From positions 4,836,001-4,900,000 of the forward strand of contig JARUPY010000085.1 of the NCBI GenBank assembly GCA_029817715.1: 64,000 nucleotides of DNA, written 5' to 3'. This stretch comes from Melastoma dodecandrum (lineage: Eukaryota; Streptophyta; Magnoliopsida; Myrtales; Melastomataceae). This document shows, piece after piece, positions 26,701 through 39,302 of the stretch (the first letter of the stretch is position 1; every line of letters starts with the position of its first letter). The notes beneath the pieces were generated by a model. The model saw only the letters and a list, made by a program, of their open reading frames with translations, made no database searches and was not told the origin of the DNA. A program made the translations under genes and the position numbers.

Positions 26701-27842
26701 CGGCGGCTTCTGCGCAGGCTGTTCTGTTATATGTTTTTGAGACAATACTGAAATTGCTACATCCGTTCATGCCTTTCGTGACGGAAGCACTGTGGCAAGT
26801 AAATGGAATCTAAGCACCCATCCAGTATTCCTTTTGTTATGGCAGGTGTACTTTGCGGCATGCAAGGTAGCTGTTAGCATCGTGGTAACTGGTGTTTTCC
26901 TATGTAGGCACTTCCCTATAAGGAAGAAGCTCTTATAATATCTTCTTGGCCGAAAATTTCACTTCCCAGACTTGTAAACTCAGTGAAGAAGTTTGAGAAC
27001 CTCCAAGCTTTGGTAAGCTGTGATTGAATCCTGCTGAGTGTGACTATTTGATGCAATTTCTTGCCGGAGCTGATGTTCTTCCTTCGATTTTGATTCATAG
27101 ACAAGGGCCATTCGGAATGCCCGGGCAGAATACTCAGTTGAGCCAGCCAAGCGTATATCGGCATCCATAGTGGCTAGTGCTGAGGTGCTCGAGTACATAT
27201 CTGTAAGTCACTGCACGTCCTCTGTTTTAACGCGGAAGACGTAATATCTCACCCCAGTTGGGTCTTATCATCGTCTGACTCGCTATCTGATGCAGGATGA
27301 GAAGGAAGTATTGGCCCTACTCTCTCGACTTGATTTACGTAACGTCCGCTTTGCCGACTCTCCGCCAGGTTGGTGTTCCAGATTCAGTCCTTTTGGTCAT
27401 CGGGTTTGGCTGGTGATTCGAGTTAAGTCTTTTTCATTTATGTGAATTTCCAGGAGACGCTGGTCAGTCAGTCCACCTGGTCGCGAGTGAGGGTCTAGAG
27501 GCTTATCTCCCTCTAGCCGACATGGTTGAGATCTCCGCCGAAATCGAACGCCTCACCAAACGCCTCACCAAGATGGAAACCGAGTACAACGGACTCATGT
27601 CACGCCTCAGCTCCCCTAATGTACACAATCCCTCCCTCCATTAGTAAACTGCACGTTTATCATGCCTTAATTCATCTTCTCGTCCTAAAACTTCCTAAAT
27701 AATTCAGTTCATCGGGAAGGCTCCTGAGGACGTAGTGCGTGGCGTGCGGGAGAAAGCGGAGGAAGCTAAGGAAAAGATTGACCTCACGCGGAGCCGCCTG
27801 GACTTCCTCAAGTCCAGCGTCCTGGTAGCAGAGCAGGCTTGA
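20783..27842 (+). CDS. EMB2247: Valyl-tRNA synthetase, organellar (EMB2247 type)
   Basis: Twenty-seven exons, from 20783-20936, 21026-21116, 21378-21504, 21711-21794, 21873-21967, 22340-22431, 22683-22736, 23046-23098, 23188-23249, 23347-23422, 23536-23619, 23835-23983, 24065-24182, 24280-24396, 24706-24926, 25222-25311, 25467-25578, 25892-26002, 26094-26231, 26319-26369, 26457-26569, 26654-26798, 26908-27012, 27101-27202, 27296-27368, 27454-27620 to 27708-27842. They sum to 2919 nt, 972 aa, one open frame. Class Ia features in order: HMGH (HIGH box) near residue 114, editing domain with [11 protein letters not shown] and [30 protein letters not shown], the KMSKS loop near residue 596, an anticodon-binding domain and a C-terminal coiled coil (residues ~885-970). 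The Arg/Ser-rich first ~50 residues look like a dual plastid/mitochondrial transit peptide. Arabidopsis EMB2247 is of similar length and is embryo-lethal when lost. Confidence 0.96.
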
Positions 27843-28882
27843 ACAACTCCTAACTCTGGACGATAGATCCACTGGGGTACTCAGGTCGGGACCGGTGGCC
27901 GAAAATCCTCCCTTGGATCGGATTTGAGCTGAACCTGACGAAGTGGAGTGTCCGCGTCATTTTTGGTGATAACTTTGTCTTCTTTGTTTTCCTTTTTATC
28001 CCCAAAAAATGATTATTATTTTTTATAAGCCAGTTTGACTACTTAATAACTATCATATTTAAAAGGCTTTAAGGGTTTAAAGTTATGGAAAGATGAAATT
28101 CAATTTTAATTCAATCTCTGTGATGACTGACTGACTTTATGACAATGCAAAGACAAATAATGTATCCTCAAGTCCCGATCCAATCACAAAGTGTTGCGGA
28201 AATAAATTCAAATTCGAGAGAGAGTGGAGTTCTATAGATGATGGCCTTTCGTTACAATGAATATATGCAAATAATCAATCGATCTGACGAGAGGGATTTG
28301 ATGACAAAAGACAGACGTCGTGCGCCTTTTCTATAAGGTTACCGGCTCAAGCGCTCGTTACTGACTGATCAGCTCCATCGGCAGCATGCGTCAACTACTT
28401 ACTTGTTCATGTCATGTGCCGAATACACGAAGTTGTCCTCCTATCCATAAACAAGGTGCTCAATCTGAAAACGCCCCTTGTAGCAACTCGAGGGGCTAGA
28501 ATTCAAGGCGTTCAGGCCGTCGCTCCTCTTGATCCTCAGGCACACCTCTTTTGTGACATGATCACAGTCCTCATGATGGCCGACTCAGGGTGGCCTATCC
28601 GAGGAGACCGATCTGAAACGACGGGGACGAGAAGAGGAGCTCCCCTTGGCTTCGCCCGGGTCTCATCCGCCTCGCTGAGTTCCTGGCGGTCAGGATCCTC
28701 CCGCCAGTGAAGAGCTGGTCCGCGTAGAGAGACTTCATGACAGCATAGGAATCCCATAAAAAATCTGGGTTCAACATTCCTAATTCATCTATCAGACACT
28801 AGATTATGATTATTATGATAGTAAACATTACGATTAATTTTTATTGGCAAATATTTTTCAAACCACTCCATCCTCCAACCCA
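27843..28882. other. Convergent intergenic region (3' ends of ValRS and DUF1645 genes)
   Basis: Holds the 3' UTRs of the two converging genes. A short minus-strand frame at 28777-28595 (starting MLNPDFLWDSYAVM) is open but matches nothing I recognise, and it breaks soon after. Confidence 0.45.
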
Positions 28883-29578
28883 TCACTTCCTCTTCCTCTT
28901 ATCCCTCCCGAAAACCGAATACAGACCCGACAACACGTTCCCCGTGGCCACCACGTTCAGCACCGGATCCACCCTTACCGTGCTGCGGCCGGCCCTCCCC
29001 AGAGGAGGCTTCTGATACCAACCATTGCTTCCAGGGTTCAACTCACGAGGATGAACCACTGGTCTTGGTGCCGAATGCCTGCTTGAGCGTTGCGTCGTCG
29101 TCGACCCGGTCGAGTTGCTCCTCAAAAGGAGCGGCAATGGGCACAACCCCATCCTACTGTAGCCACCCCTGCTGCTGCTGCTGCTGTCGCCGTTCAAGCT
29201 GCTGCTCCTCCCGAACCGCCAGAATGACTTGTTCTTGTTGTCGCACTTGGCACTTCCCTCCTTTTCCTGATCTTCTCCATCATGGTGGTGGTGGTCCTCC
29301 TTTGGAAGGGGGGCTCCACTAAAGCCTTCCCCCTCCTGGACGTTCTTCTTGACATGTAGGAGGGGGATCATCTTCCCGTCGGAGAAGAGCTCGTCGGCCG
29401 GGGACCATCCCGGATGGTCGAATCCACAGGAGTCAAAGTCGAAGCTCTGGTTCAACCCGGGGGACCCTGACCGGAGCGGCGGGTGCTCCACCGGGATGGT
29501 CCCCGATACCCCGAGATCATGGGAGAAGGAGATGCGGGGACTGGCATCGTATGCCTCCGGACACAGGTCCACTACCAT
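28883..29578 (-). CDS. DUF1645-family plant protein
   Basis: Single exon, 231 aa, start at 29578. Seen: an acidic and Ser/Pro-rich N-terminus (ISFSHDL), the core ADELFSDGKMIPLL that marks DUF1645 proteins (usual form: ADELFSNGQIRPL), a His-rich acidic linker (DHHHHDGEDQEKEG), a Ser-rich stretch, then a basic C-terminus ending FGRDKRKRK. The family is plant-specific and of unknown biochemical function; rice relatives have been linked to grain length and drought response. The acidic/basic composition and lack of membrane segments suggest a soluble, probably nuclear protein. A GAA repeat lies in the likely 5' UTR. Confidence 0.8.
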   Translation of the reverse strand: MVVDLCPEAYDASPRISFSHDLGVSGTIPVEHPPLRSGSPGLNQSFDFDSCGFDHPGWSPADELFSDGKMIPLLHVKKNVQEGEGFSGAPLPKEDHHHHDGEDQEKEGSAKCDNKNKSFWRFGRSSSLNGDSSSSSRGGYSRMGLCPLPLLLRSNSTGSTTTQRSSRHSAPRPVVHPRELNPGSNGWYQKPPLGRAGRSTVRVDPVLNVVATGNVLSGLYSVFGRDKRKRK

Positions 29579-29724
29579 TTTTTGTATCCGAATCCGTCTG
29601 CTCGGAATTAACTACCAAGAGTTACTATCAATGCAATAACAATTTTCTCGGGACACCTGAGAAGAAAAGAGAAGGAGCACAAAGTTTGTAGGTGATGGAG
29701 AGAACATTGAGTCTGTACTCTGTA

Positions 29725-29758
29725 AAGAAGAAGAAGAAGAAGAAGAAGAAGAAGAAGA
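29725..29758. repeat. (GAA)n microsatellite in the probable 5' UTR of the DUF1645 gene
   Basis: About eleven AAG/GAA units, 150 bp upstream of the ATG at 29578; on the gene's strand it is a CTT/TTC tract, common in plant leaders. Confidence 0.9.
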
Positions 29759-30529
29759 GCTTCAAATATTGAGACTGCGTCTAATCCTAGGAAATATTGG
29801 ATGATATAGTTTGGATTCGTTTGTTATACCTAAACTACACTGGTAGAAACATTAATTACCAGAGCTTAGGGTTAAACTTTGTTACCCATTAATCGTGATC
29901 CATCCATCATCCATCAATTTATGGTCTGTGGGTTTTTGTACAAGTGTTCTGCCTGCCACTCCTTTTCGTTGGTACTTGGGCCCATCCCCCAACGCAACTC
30001 ACGTCAAGCTTTCAGGGTCTTGTCATACTAAATCATGCATGGCACCTGTTCTCTTCCTCTGATGATGTAATCATATTTTAGTATATCACTCTGTCACCAA
30101 CCCAAATGTGCTCGTATGATTAACTTAGGAACATCGTCGCTTGTCTAATCTTTAACTCAAATCTCATCCAATATCTAGCAACGCCTCGGTCATCAGGAAG
30201 AAAAATAAAAAGCAGTAACGTAAAATTTAACCGAGTTATTTCGGGCATCATTCGGTGGGTGACCCCTATTCCTTTCCTCCCCTGATGTAATTTTACTCGT
30301 CCCCTTCTTATGTAAGTTAAGTGAATTACCCCCTTCCCTTACAATTCGTAGCACTCGTGAATGTTCAGTTGTTTTATTAGATTGTCGGATTCAGTGATGA
30401 TGACGCCAGTGACAGCTTTTCCACCACCTGTGCCGTGTCCACAACTCTCCCTTTTGACCCCGATGTAAATTGTTGTCTTCTCTAAAGGAACAACCAAATT
30501 AAAAATATATGGTCCAAAGTTGATTGGCT

Positions 30530-31140
30530 CCCACCGAAGTCGGCCTTAACGCCGAATTTATAATTCACGTATTGAACTCGGCCTTTTTATGTTATTAGTT
30601 TCATTTACATGAAGTTGATCTTTATAAGACTGACTTCTCAACATTTAAATAAAAAAAATGTGTTTTCTATTAAAGTCGTTTTTACAACGAACGACTCCTT
30701 TAAAGAGGAAAAAAAAAACTTCGACCGATCACGAGTGAATAAAGACAAAGGCTTTCCCAAGAGGGGTTGGTTTTCCCGCGTCAATCACCCCAATCCAACC
30801 CCCGTCGCCCCCTCTAACTTTTAGTTTTCCTATTTTATTTTTCTGTGTCAAGTCACCCCAATCCTTCCTTGATTTGGGAAAGTCTTTCTGAGGTTGTCCC
30901 CTCCACTTGCATCGAAGGTTTTTTTTTTTTTTACTTATTGAACAAAGGCCGACTTTATGCGGGTGGGATGAATGACATGAAGTGGGCCTTTGTAAGGCCG
31001 ACTTTAGTTAGAAGATTGTGAAATCGGTCTTACAAATGCCGACTTCCTTCATGATCGAAGTCGGCCTTTGTAAGGCCGATTTCGCAATGTTAATTGACGA
31101 ATTTCCAAACTTAAGAGGTTATTTGGCGAAATTGTGCGTG
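30530..31140. mobile_element. Degraded relative of the 1.9-2.6 kb TIR element
   Basis: Contains at least five copies of the GTCGGCCTTTGTAAGGCCGAC-type palindrome or its halves (around 30537, 30576, 30611, 30945, 30985, 31021 and 31056). The right end at 31090-31135 (GACGAATTTCCAAACTTAAGAGGTTATTTGGCGAAAT, split here only for description) resembles the right terminal repeat of the first element. I could not find a matching left end, so boundaries are approximate. Confidence 0.5.
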
Positions 31141-33560
31141 AACCACCATTATTTTGGAAAAAAAAAACTCGTATTCATTCACCACAATTCTCATCCCCGT
31201 GTGAAAAATGATTTCATATCTTGATCTTACCTGCCTCCTCCTTTTATCCTTTTGATTTCATCTCTTGATCTTACCTGCCTCCTCCTCCTTTTGTCTTTTT
31301 GGTCTTCTCTTTTCTTTCTCTTTTTTTTTTGTTTGCCAACGCATTCTATGAAACAATTATTTATATTAACTAGGGATAGTTTCACAACTGATGTCGACCT
31401 TGAATTCTCAATGCATGCCGCCCGTCGTCCAAAACACCCCCCCCCCAATCGCCTGAATGTTGACTTCACGGCAACGGTTGTCGAGGCGACCCCGTCGCCT
31501 TAGCCTGCCGGTATGATTTTGCTAGACGTGTCCCCTAGAGTTTCAATGTAGTCAAATATCAAATGCAAAGCCGGTTGGAGTTGGAATTAGAAGACTATGT
31601 GGGCTAGCTATCAAACATGAAAAGCCTTCCTTCATGGTATGGAGTCCACGTAATATTTGGCCCATGTAGCTATTTATTTGTGTGTCTTTATTGGAAACAA
31701 GCGTCGGCAATTACCACAGATGAGAAACACAGATAGTGAAAACATTCTTCACATTTGTCATCATGGAATATTCCCAAGTTTTGAACCCCACCAACATTGC
31801 ATTTACCAACATGGTCCGTCGACAGCTGGTTAAAACCGCGTTCCTCTTCTTTCCACTTCCTTTTTCTTACATTGATATCTTATATTCCCATTTACCCTTG
31901 ACCAAAGCTGACCGCCGGTAGCTCATCTAACCCCATGATCTCATCAAGAAAGACGGCCATCTTCTACATATTCACGACTCCAAGTGATCTGTCTTCATCG
32001 GAATGGCAGTACCCTTTCCCTCCGATCCGATTAAATTGCCAGGCTGCGACCAGGCCCGAGGATCGATTTTAATTCATATTCCTCCACTTCCCTTAAGTTC
32101 TGATCGAACTTGAGAATAGATTAGATTAGATCAAAATAAAGCAAGTAAAGTTAAAAAGGACGCCACGAAAGCCGACGGGCAAGTTGGTGTTAATAATATA
32201 AAGGGGCTCGATGCACATCTAGTGGGAACATCCCCAAGTGGTATGCACAGATGGAATCAAAATTGGAGTTTGCCTTTTTCCTCAAACAGCATAAAAATAC
32301 GAGGTTTGGTCCGAGGAATTCACAAATCGTCACAGAGCCGTATATCACGATAAAAATAAAATAATTATTTAGCATCGTGTAGTCAACCGGGGGATGATGA
32401 GGCTGATTTGATTCGTCGATCATTTTAAAATACATAGGGTTTTCGTTGGTGGTCATGTTGTGGAGGGGGGGGGGGCAGTTGTCGCCCACAGTTGATGGAT
32501 CGAAAACCAGAAACCAGTCGTCGGTATTGGGGAGGGGTGGTCGAGAATATTCAGCCTCTTCCTCGGCACAGTTGTCTGCGTTTTTTTTAAACATTTAGGG
32601 CTCGGGGGTCTTGTTATTCTTCCAATAAATTAGGACACAAGAACCCTGGTATTCCTTTCACACACAGGGGGAGACATTGTCTTTGCGCTTTGGATTAGGA
32701 ACGTGACGACGCTCGCTACGTTGTCCCGAGGTAGACTCAGACAGATCCGGACACACGCCACGCCATGCCGTTGTTTAATTTCCGGATTGCGCGTGGCGCG
32801 TTTCTTGTCGCAAACGATGGGCTCACTTTACTTAAAAACGCGGAGAGGTTTGCACTGGGTGTGGGAGGGATCGTGTTGGGAAGACTATAGTACAGTCAAA
32901 CAAGGTCTGAATCGTACTACCATTTCATCTGCGAGGTTGGAGAAATAAGGACGGAAGAAACCAAGGGGGATGGGAAGCTCTCTACCTATATTCTAGGATG
33001 TTTCGTTTCCATGGCCTGAAGAAGTTGGCTGGCCCCGGTTGGTCTAATTCCAAGTGGAGTTGTTGTGGCACCCAACGTCTAACCCTTTAGGATAAAAGCA
33101 ACCACAAATCCACTTGCTGCAATAAGCATTTGGATTGAAGTAACGTTGTGTAACATGACCCACCATGGACATTTTTTTTGCAACAGTCGTGTTTGAGAAC
33201 GTCAAATTCTCTCTGGTAAATCATTTTAGGATACAAATCTGTGGCAATCTAGCCTTATTGCGGTGCGCAGAGAGGTTTTTTAGTTACGTTCGAAGGATGT
33301 CAAGACACTGAACGATGCGAAAAGATCAACCAAACCGCTTCAGGGGGGCCAGTCATATATTTTGCAACCGAAGTCAATCTACGTGATCTCACAATCGGTA
33401 ATCCCGAATCGAAAAAGGTTTAGTATTCGAATATTATCATTATTACATAGTTAAACGATGTTAAGTAAGAAGGGCTTCTTTCCCACCCCATTTAAATGAA
33501 AAGAACTTTGGAACCACCCCCATAGTTTCCACCTCTCCGACCACCTTTGAGGAGGTTTGT

Positions 33561-33637
33561 ACGGGGCGAATAGGAATCAAACCCGTGAACTCTAGCAATT
33601 TATGACGTTACTTTAATCAACTCAGCTAGAAGGGCGG
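33561..33637 (-). repeat. tRNA-like Pol III sequence, probable SINE head
   Basis: On the minus strand an A-box-like TAGCTGAGTTGATTA (33628-33614) is followed about 30 bp later by a B-box-like GGTTTGATTCC (33583-33573), with CAT near the anticodon position. The ends do not pair into an acceptor stem, so it is not a working tRNA. A tRNA-derived SINE or a decayed tRNA is the best reading. Confidence 0.45.
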
Positions 33638-34296
33638 GTTTTGAAAACCGGGTTTTGAAAACCTGTCATCCGAAATACTTTTTTTTTTAAAGTGTTTGAG
33701 GGACAGGTTGCCCTTCCATTTTACACGGAGGGCAGGCTCTCAAAATCGGCCCTCTTTATTACTTCGGGAGCGCGTTTTGAAAACACGTCTCCTCGACGGG
33801 ATTTGCGTAATTTATGAAACTTTAACCGTTTTTTCGCGAAATTTTTTAGAAACTAATTGTTGGTCCGTAAAAACCTCTGCCTTTGAGTCCCATGAACATA
33901 TTTAAGTAATTTATTTCCACTCCCACCCTCTCCAGAAAGCCGCGACATTCATTGAATCAACCCCCCTCCCTAAAAAAATTCAGCGGTCCGACGCTCCCCC
34001 GTTGATAAAAATAATGAAAAGGAAAAGCTCTGTACGTCTTCTCATAAACTAAAACAATGTACTAAAAAAAAATGGATATGTCTCTTACCTCCACCTTCGA
34101 TCTAATCATTATTATTTATACCACTAAAATCATCTCCACGAGGCCACCACACGCCAACACACGCCCCCCACTTCTTCTTCTTCGATTGAGAGAAAAACAA
34201 AAGGGAAAGAGGAGCTCTCCTTCCTACTTACTATTCAGGGATACGTGATACTACATGTGACTGGGGGTTAGGAAGGAGGAGCCTTGTTCCGGAAAG

Positions 34297-35167
34297 ATGA
34301 GGACGAGCTGCAACGGTTGCCGGGCTCTGCGTAAGGCATGTGGCGAAGATTGTGCCATCAAGCCCTCCCTCAAGTGGATCAAGTCCCCCGAGTCCCAAGC
34401 CCACACCACCCTCTTCCTCGCCAAGTTCTATGGCCGCGCCGGCCTCCTCAACCTCCTCAACTCTGGCGTTGACACCGAGCGTCCCTGTATGCATCATGTC
34501 GATGAATCTCTCGTACCTAGGCTAGGGCGTCCCGTCTTTTTCCAGGTGTGTGAGTGACTGCTAGTAACATGTACTCTGTTGGTATGTTGCAGCCATCTTT
34601 AGGTCGTTGCTGTATGAGGCGTGCGGGCGGATAATCAACCCGGTTTATGGTTCGGTCGGCCTGCTGCACACGGGGCAGTGGCAGCGGTGTCAGTCGGCCG
34701 TGGAAGCCATCCTACGAGGCGTCCCGATCACATCTTTTGCATCGAGGGCTTCAGACGTGAACAGCTGGATGCTTCACGACATCAGGCACGTCCCCAAGGA
34801 CAGAGGTCTGATTCCTCCTGGATTCGTGAACGCGAAGAAGGCGAAGAAGGCAAGGGCATGGACTAAGAGAGCAGGCGTCAAGACCAAGGGGCGATTGATC
34901 GAGCTGGATCAACTGGAGTTGACCGGGACAAACAGTCATCAATCGTCCCTGAGTCACCAATCTAACGGCAGAGATGATGCCACGAGGACGCTGGACGGGG
35001 AGAGCAAGAGTGCATCGGCAGCGATCGGCGCCGACAAACTAGAGGATGGGCTGGAGCTGACCCTGGGTTTCCAGCCAATCAAGAGGGTGAGATACGATGG
35101 GAATGAAGGGGAGTGTAACATAGGGTCAGGGACATCGGTCTTAGGATGTTCCATCTCTAAGTTCTAA
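34297..35167 (+). CDS. Class II LOB-domain (LBD37-42 group) transcription repressor
   Basis: Two exons, 34297-34486 and 34593-35167, total 765 nt, 254 aa. The intron position inside the LOB domain is typical of the family. The CX2CX6CX3C zinc motif is complete ([15 protein letters not shown]), followed by [21 protein letters not shown] (given in part) and [19 protein letters not shown]. The leucine-zipper-like coiled coil of class I members is missing, which marks class II. A Lys-rich patch lies near residue 130-145. An LxLxL-type EAR motif (LELTL) near the C-terminus predicts TOPLESS recruitment and repression. Arabidopsis LBD37/38/39 repress anthocyanin and nitrate-response genes; which target this copy controls is unknown. 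Confidence 0.93.
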
Positions 35168-37353
35168 TCACAGGCTTCACTTTTTCCTTTCCTTTGGTTC
35201 TTCCACTTTGACTGTTCATGTTGGGTTGGGTTCATACGATAGCGGCTCTCTGTGATGTAACAAGAGTGTTTCCCTGTTGTTCTTTTCATTACATTCTACA
35301 ATAACAATCGAGCCTATTGAGAGTCTGTCTGCAGAGCTCATCACTGAAATTGAACTTGGCATTTAGGGTTTATTCTTGTCCCCCTAGTATAAAAGCAAAT
35401 TCGAATTCGAGATCGAGTTGAATTTTCAACATGTTATTATGCTATCCATCCTGTTCTTCTCCACATAATCTGATTGGGAAATTGAAATTCCTGAGGGATA
35501 GAGCAAGTGCCGATTCCCGCGTTCATCAGGGAGTTGCCCTTGACATCCCTCTTTTGATGTAAAAGGAGACCGACCTCATCGATCCCACTCCTCCAACTCG
35601 TTATTTTTCTCCGATCCCATTTCGGGATTCGTAATTATGAATCCCCACCCAAAATCAGGTAGCTCCCGAACGATCCCCTCCATCAAAGATGCGTGCTCAT
35701 GCTTTGCATAATATTCAAGAGTCTACCGAGCGGAATGGTGCAGGTGAATCAGGGTGAAGACATAGACCAAAAACACAAACCCTACTCCACTTTCTACCAC
35801 CATTTGCTGAAGAATTTATAACTGCGTTTCCCTTCCATCCATCCGCCCACCCCAAGGTTGTAAGAAGCCTATACTTTGTCTTTAACCATCGCAAGCAAGA
35901 CATGCTTAACTTGGAAATATTTATGATTCATTAACAGAAGAAAAGAAAAACAAACACACGAACTTTTCTGAAATGGGTTTTTTAATTTAATTTTCTCCTA
36001 CAGAAACTAATTGCTTATCACGTGATTAATCCAAAGGAAATATATTTATCTATCCACTCTTGGACATTTCACAAATATTAACATTTCACAAATAGTTACG
36101 AGGAATGCTGGCTGCTCAGAGACTCTCTGCCTGTGAGATTGGGCCTAAGGCCCATTCAAACTGGACCCCTTTGTTAAGAATAATGGGCACGTTTTTGCAG
36201 AAATATGATACGTTTTCTGTTTTTTTCTAAATTTAAGAAAAATGATTTTCGTTTTTTCACCACAAATCGTAGTTTCATTTCGAAACAAATACGACCGAAG
36301 AAGAGTTGAAAAGTAGGACAACAAAATCTAGGAGGGAAGAAAGGAAAATATCACGTGATTCTTTTACTCGATTAAATTCGAGTGGGTTTTGTTTTATTGA
36401 CTTTTTGTAACTTGTAAAAAAGAAAATGTCCTTTTTTTCCCCACTTTATATAAAAAATGGAAGGTGTGTGGCTAAACTAAACATGATCCCTCCGTGGAGC
36501 ATGTTAATGCCTCACACACACGTTTCATGATGACAAACAAAAAGGAATTGCTAATAGCTTACCATTATTAGTTAAAGCCAAATTTCATGAATGGTTTTAC
36601 GTAGTCGTAAAAGGTGCTTCTTTTTCCCTTCTTAAAGGGCAATAATATCTTTTCACTGTTGGGAAAATCAAATCGGGGAGATCCTTTATGTCCCCTCCGC
36701 ACGACTAAAAAGTTTCCCTCCATCCTTTGCGCGTGTTTTGTTTGTCCGTTTCACCTGGTTGGCAATATCATGTTCTAAACACGTAACTTAGTGTTTAGTT
36801 TTTAAAAGAGTCACGAATTCATAATTTTAATGCTTTTAAAAAGGTGAATTTTATAATTAGATGAATTAATTTATTAGACTATTTTATAAATTATTTTGCG
36901 TGGTAAAGTTATCGAGGGTAATAGTCATCCTTTTTAAGAGAGCATCGAAATCACGTACACGTTTGATAATATGGTGGATTCATGGGTACACGGGGAAATC
37001 GCCGGGGACTTTTCGTGCGAGTTGCTCCCCCTTGCGTCAACAAAGCTGCTCGTACTCGTCAACTTTTTTTGTCCAACAAAGATAATAAAGGAGAGACTTT
37101 TTGTTTCGCCGACGCGGAGGAGAATTCATGCTTCCACATTCTTGTTAGGACACGCCACTTTTTCACTGAAAACACTGTTGCTAGTTATTCTCGCACCTTT
37201 TCTAGATCTTGGGTAAGAAAATGTTGCCGAAACAGAGGTTGTAGATGTAATGACTCTGGTTCATCTTTCTCTCTTAACTTAATGTAAAAGAGATTTGGCA
37301 ATCAATAATGAGCATCGTCGAACAGAAGGGATCGAGGGTTTTTTACTTCCTTC
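35168..37353. other. Intergenic region between LBD and CYP735A genes
   Basis: AT-rich. Short open frames at 36900-37290 show no family match. The two genes converge here, so it holds both 3' UTRs. I see nothing else. Confidence 0.5.
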
Positions 37354-39302
37354 TCATGCCTGTTCGTCCACTGCCTCCAGACAAACTTGGACGCCGTACT
37401 TGGGTTTAATCGTTAGGACAACCACCGGAGCGTGCCTATACGTGTCCGAAATGGTGAACCTGAACTTTGACATCAGCATCCCCAGGACGATTTTTGCCTC
37501 CATCATCGCAAAGGACTGGCCTATGCAATTCCGGGGCCCGGTAGCAAACGGGATGAACCGACCAGCTGGTGGGGATTGTGAAGGCGGCTTTGGCTCGAAC
37601 CTCGAAGGGTTGAACTCGTCCGCATCCTCGCCCCAGAGTTCCCTGTTGTGGTGGATGGCTAAAACCGGGATCCAGATCGATAGGCCCTTCGGGATGATTA
37701 AATCCCCGAGCTTGAGGTCGTCAAACGACATGCGTGGGAGTACCGTCGCCGGTGGGTAGAGCCTCAGGGATTCATTAATGACTGTGTTAAGCTGCACAAC
37801 GTGTATACCATTACTATCCGGACAGCAAAGTCAGTAAATGAAGTCACTCTAAGCCGAGCGCCGTGTCGTCTCATACCGTAGTTAGTTTTGGGAGATGGTC
37901 GATGGAAGGTTTCCCATCACTGCCACAGACCTTGATGAACTCTTTGCGAACCTTGTCTTGCCAAGTTGGGTTTGTAGCGAGCAACATTACCGTCCAAGTG
38001 AGCAACAGCGCCACTGTCTCGTGCCCCGCAAAGAAAAAGGTCTTGCATTCATCCATGATAACTTGCATATCGGTGAAAACTTTGTTATATCCCAATTTCA
38101 TCTTGTTCCTCGTCATCATCTCATTCAGCAGAATACCGAGCAAATCGTCTCCGTAGTCACTACTCCTCCCCATGTCAAAGCAGTCTTTTCTACTTTGTAT
38201 GATTTCCATCAAAAGCCTCTCCACTTCCATCTTCGTCGACCTTCTTGCCTTGTTGTATCTTGTTGGAAGGTACCTATCACGCACACGTTGTAAACAAGAC
38301 TTTATTCCGATTCTTTCAATGATCTTTCCCTTTTTCTTTTGAGAAAATTTCAAGAAGTGTGAATCCTAATTACCGGCTTCCAGGAAGGCACAGATTTCTG
38401 CTCGCCTGAGCGCAAAGATACTGCAATTCCTTTAGCCGGTGAAATATCTGTTTCCCCTTTTCATGGTTACTGCCGAACTCCACCCTCGAGATGATATCGG
38501 CGGCAAGTTCAGTCATGTGCTTGCCGACGCTTAGCACGGTTTTCCCGGATTCCACAGAACTTCGCCATGATTTAATCATGTCGGTCGTGCAATCCACGAC
38601 AAATCCCGCGTATATCTATTCAAGTGAAAATTACAAACCAATAATAGCTGAGATCACCTGGATACCGTCATCGACCCGAGTGTCCGTAAAATAATCTGGG
38701 AAAAAAAAGGAAACCTTGAGCCTATCCCTGGTGAATGCATGAGCAAGCACATGACGTTGACAATGCCAGTCGTCGCCATTAGCCATCAGTAGTCCTCTCC
38801 CAATAAAGTGCTCAGAACCTTGTCGTTGAAGCCATGATTTACCAGTCTGCGAGCCGCCATACTTGGAGAAGAATTCCTTGATTAGCTCGATATCCATCAA
38901 GCACATGCGAGGCTCGACCCCGTTCCAATATATGAATCTCTTCCCTAGATAAACAGGAGGACAACATTACATCGTGTGATTAATAAAATAGTGGGAGCTT
39001 AACTCTTTCCGTTCAGAGGACTGACCATATTGTTCGGACCAAAGTGCATAATGAGGCAAAAGGCGCGCGACGATGTCATGGGTGATCGAGGCCATGTCCT
39101 CGGACGTTGATTTGGCGACGAGGGAGGCGACATCCGGGATGTTGCCGACCACAAACTTCGGCTCAGGGCCGGATACCCCCTGGTCTCGCATTGTTCTCCG
39201 TACGCGCCGAGGGGTCAGGTAGTAGAAGTATATGAGATCGTAGAGTGGTTTGAGAGAAAATGATAGGAACAGTAAGAGAAGTGGAAGGAATATGGTTGTC
39301 AT
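37354..39302 (-). CDS. CYP735A: Cytochrome P450 CYP735A, cytokinin trans-hydroxylase
   Basis: Five exons: 39302-39026, 38944-38715, 38615-38374, 38273-37877 and 37791-37354, total 1584 nt, 527 aa. An N-terminal membrane anchor covers residues 1-25. The N-terminal third includes LTPRRVRRTMRDQGVSGP, DIVARLLPHYALWSEQYG and GRGLLMANGDDWHCQRH, which match CYP735A. P450 signatures: I-helix AGHET at 332-336, ExxR (ESLR) at 389-392, and the heme loop FATGPRNCIG with the cysteine ligand at 471. The closely related CYP734A (brassinosteroid-inactivating) is the main alternative. Known reaction: hydroxylation of isopentenyladenine nucleotides to the trans-zeatin type in the ER. One oddity is HVLAHAFTRDRLK, where relatives usually have AAPAF. 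Confidence 0.85.

Larger units (their letters stand above)
29760..34296. other. Large intergenic region
   Basis: No gene I can support. Contains a degraded palindrome-bearing TIR element (30530-31140) and a tRNA-like sequence (33561-33637), listed separately. The minus-strand frame 32594-32190 (134 aa) matches nothing known and has no promoter or splice context. Just before the LBD gene, 34140-34290 is probably its 5' UTR. Confidence 0.5.

Noticed and set aside
28414..28757. Overlapping 60-98-aa frames on both strands
   Set aside because: They sit in the convergent 3' UTR region and match no family; none has splice support.
32190..32594. 134-aa minus-strand frame
   Set aside because: Composition is odd (His/Pro/Asn-rich then hydrophobic), with no homology that I recognise and no nearby promoter features.
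33561..33637. Functional tRNA-Met gene
   Set aside because: The ends cannot form an acceptor stem and the D and T arms are imperfect, so only a tRNA-like repeat is claimed.
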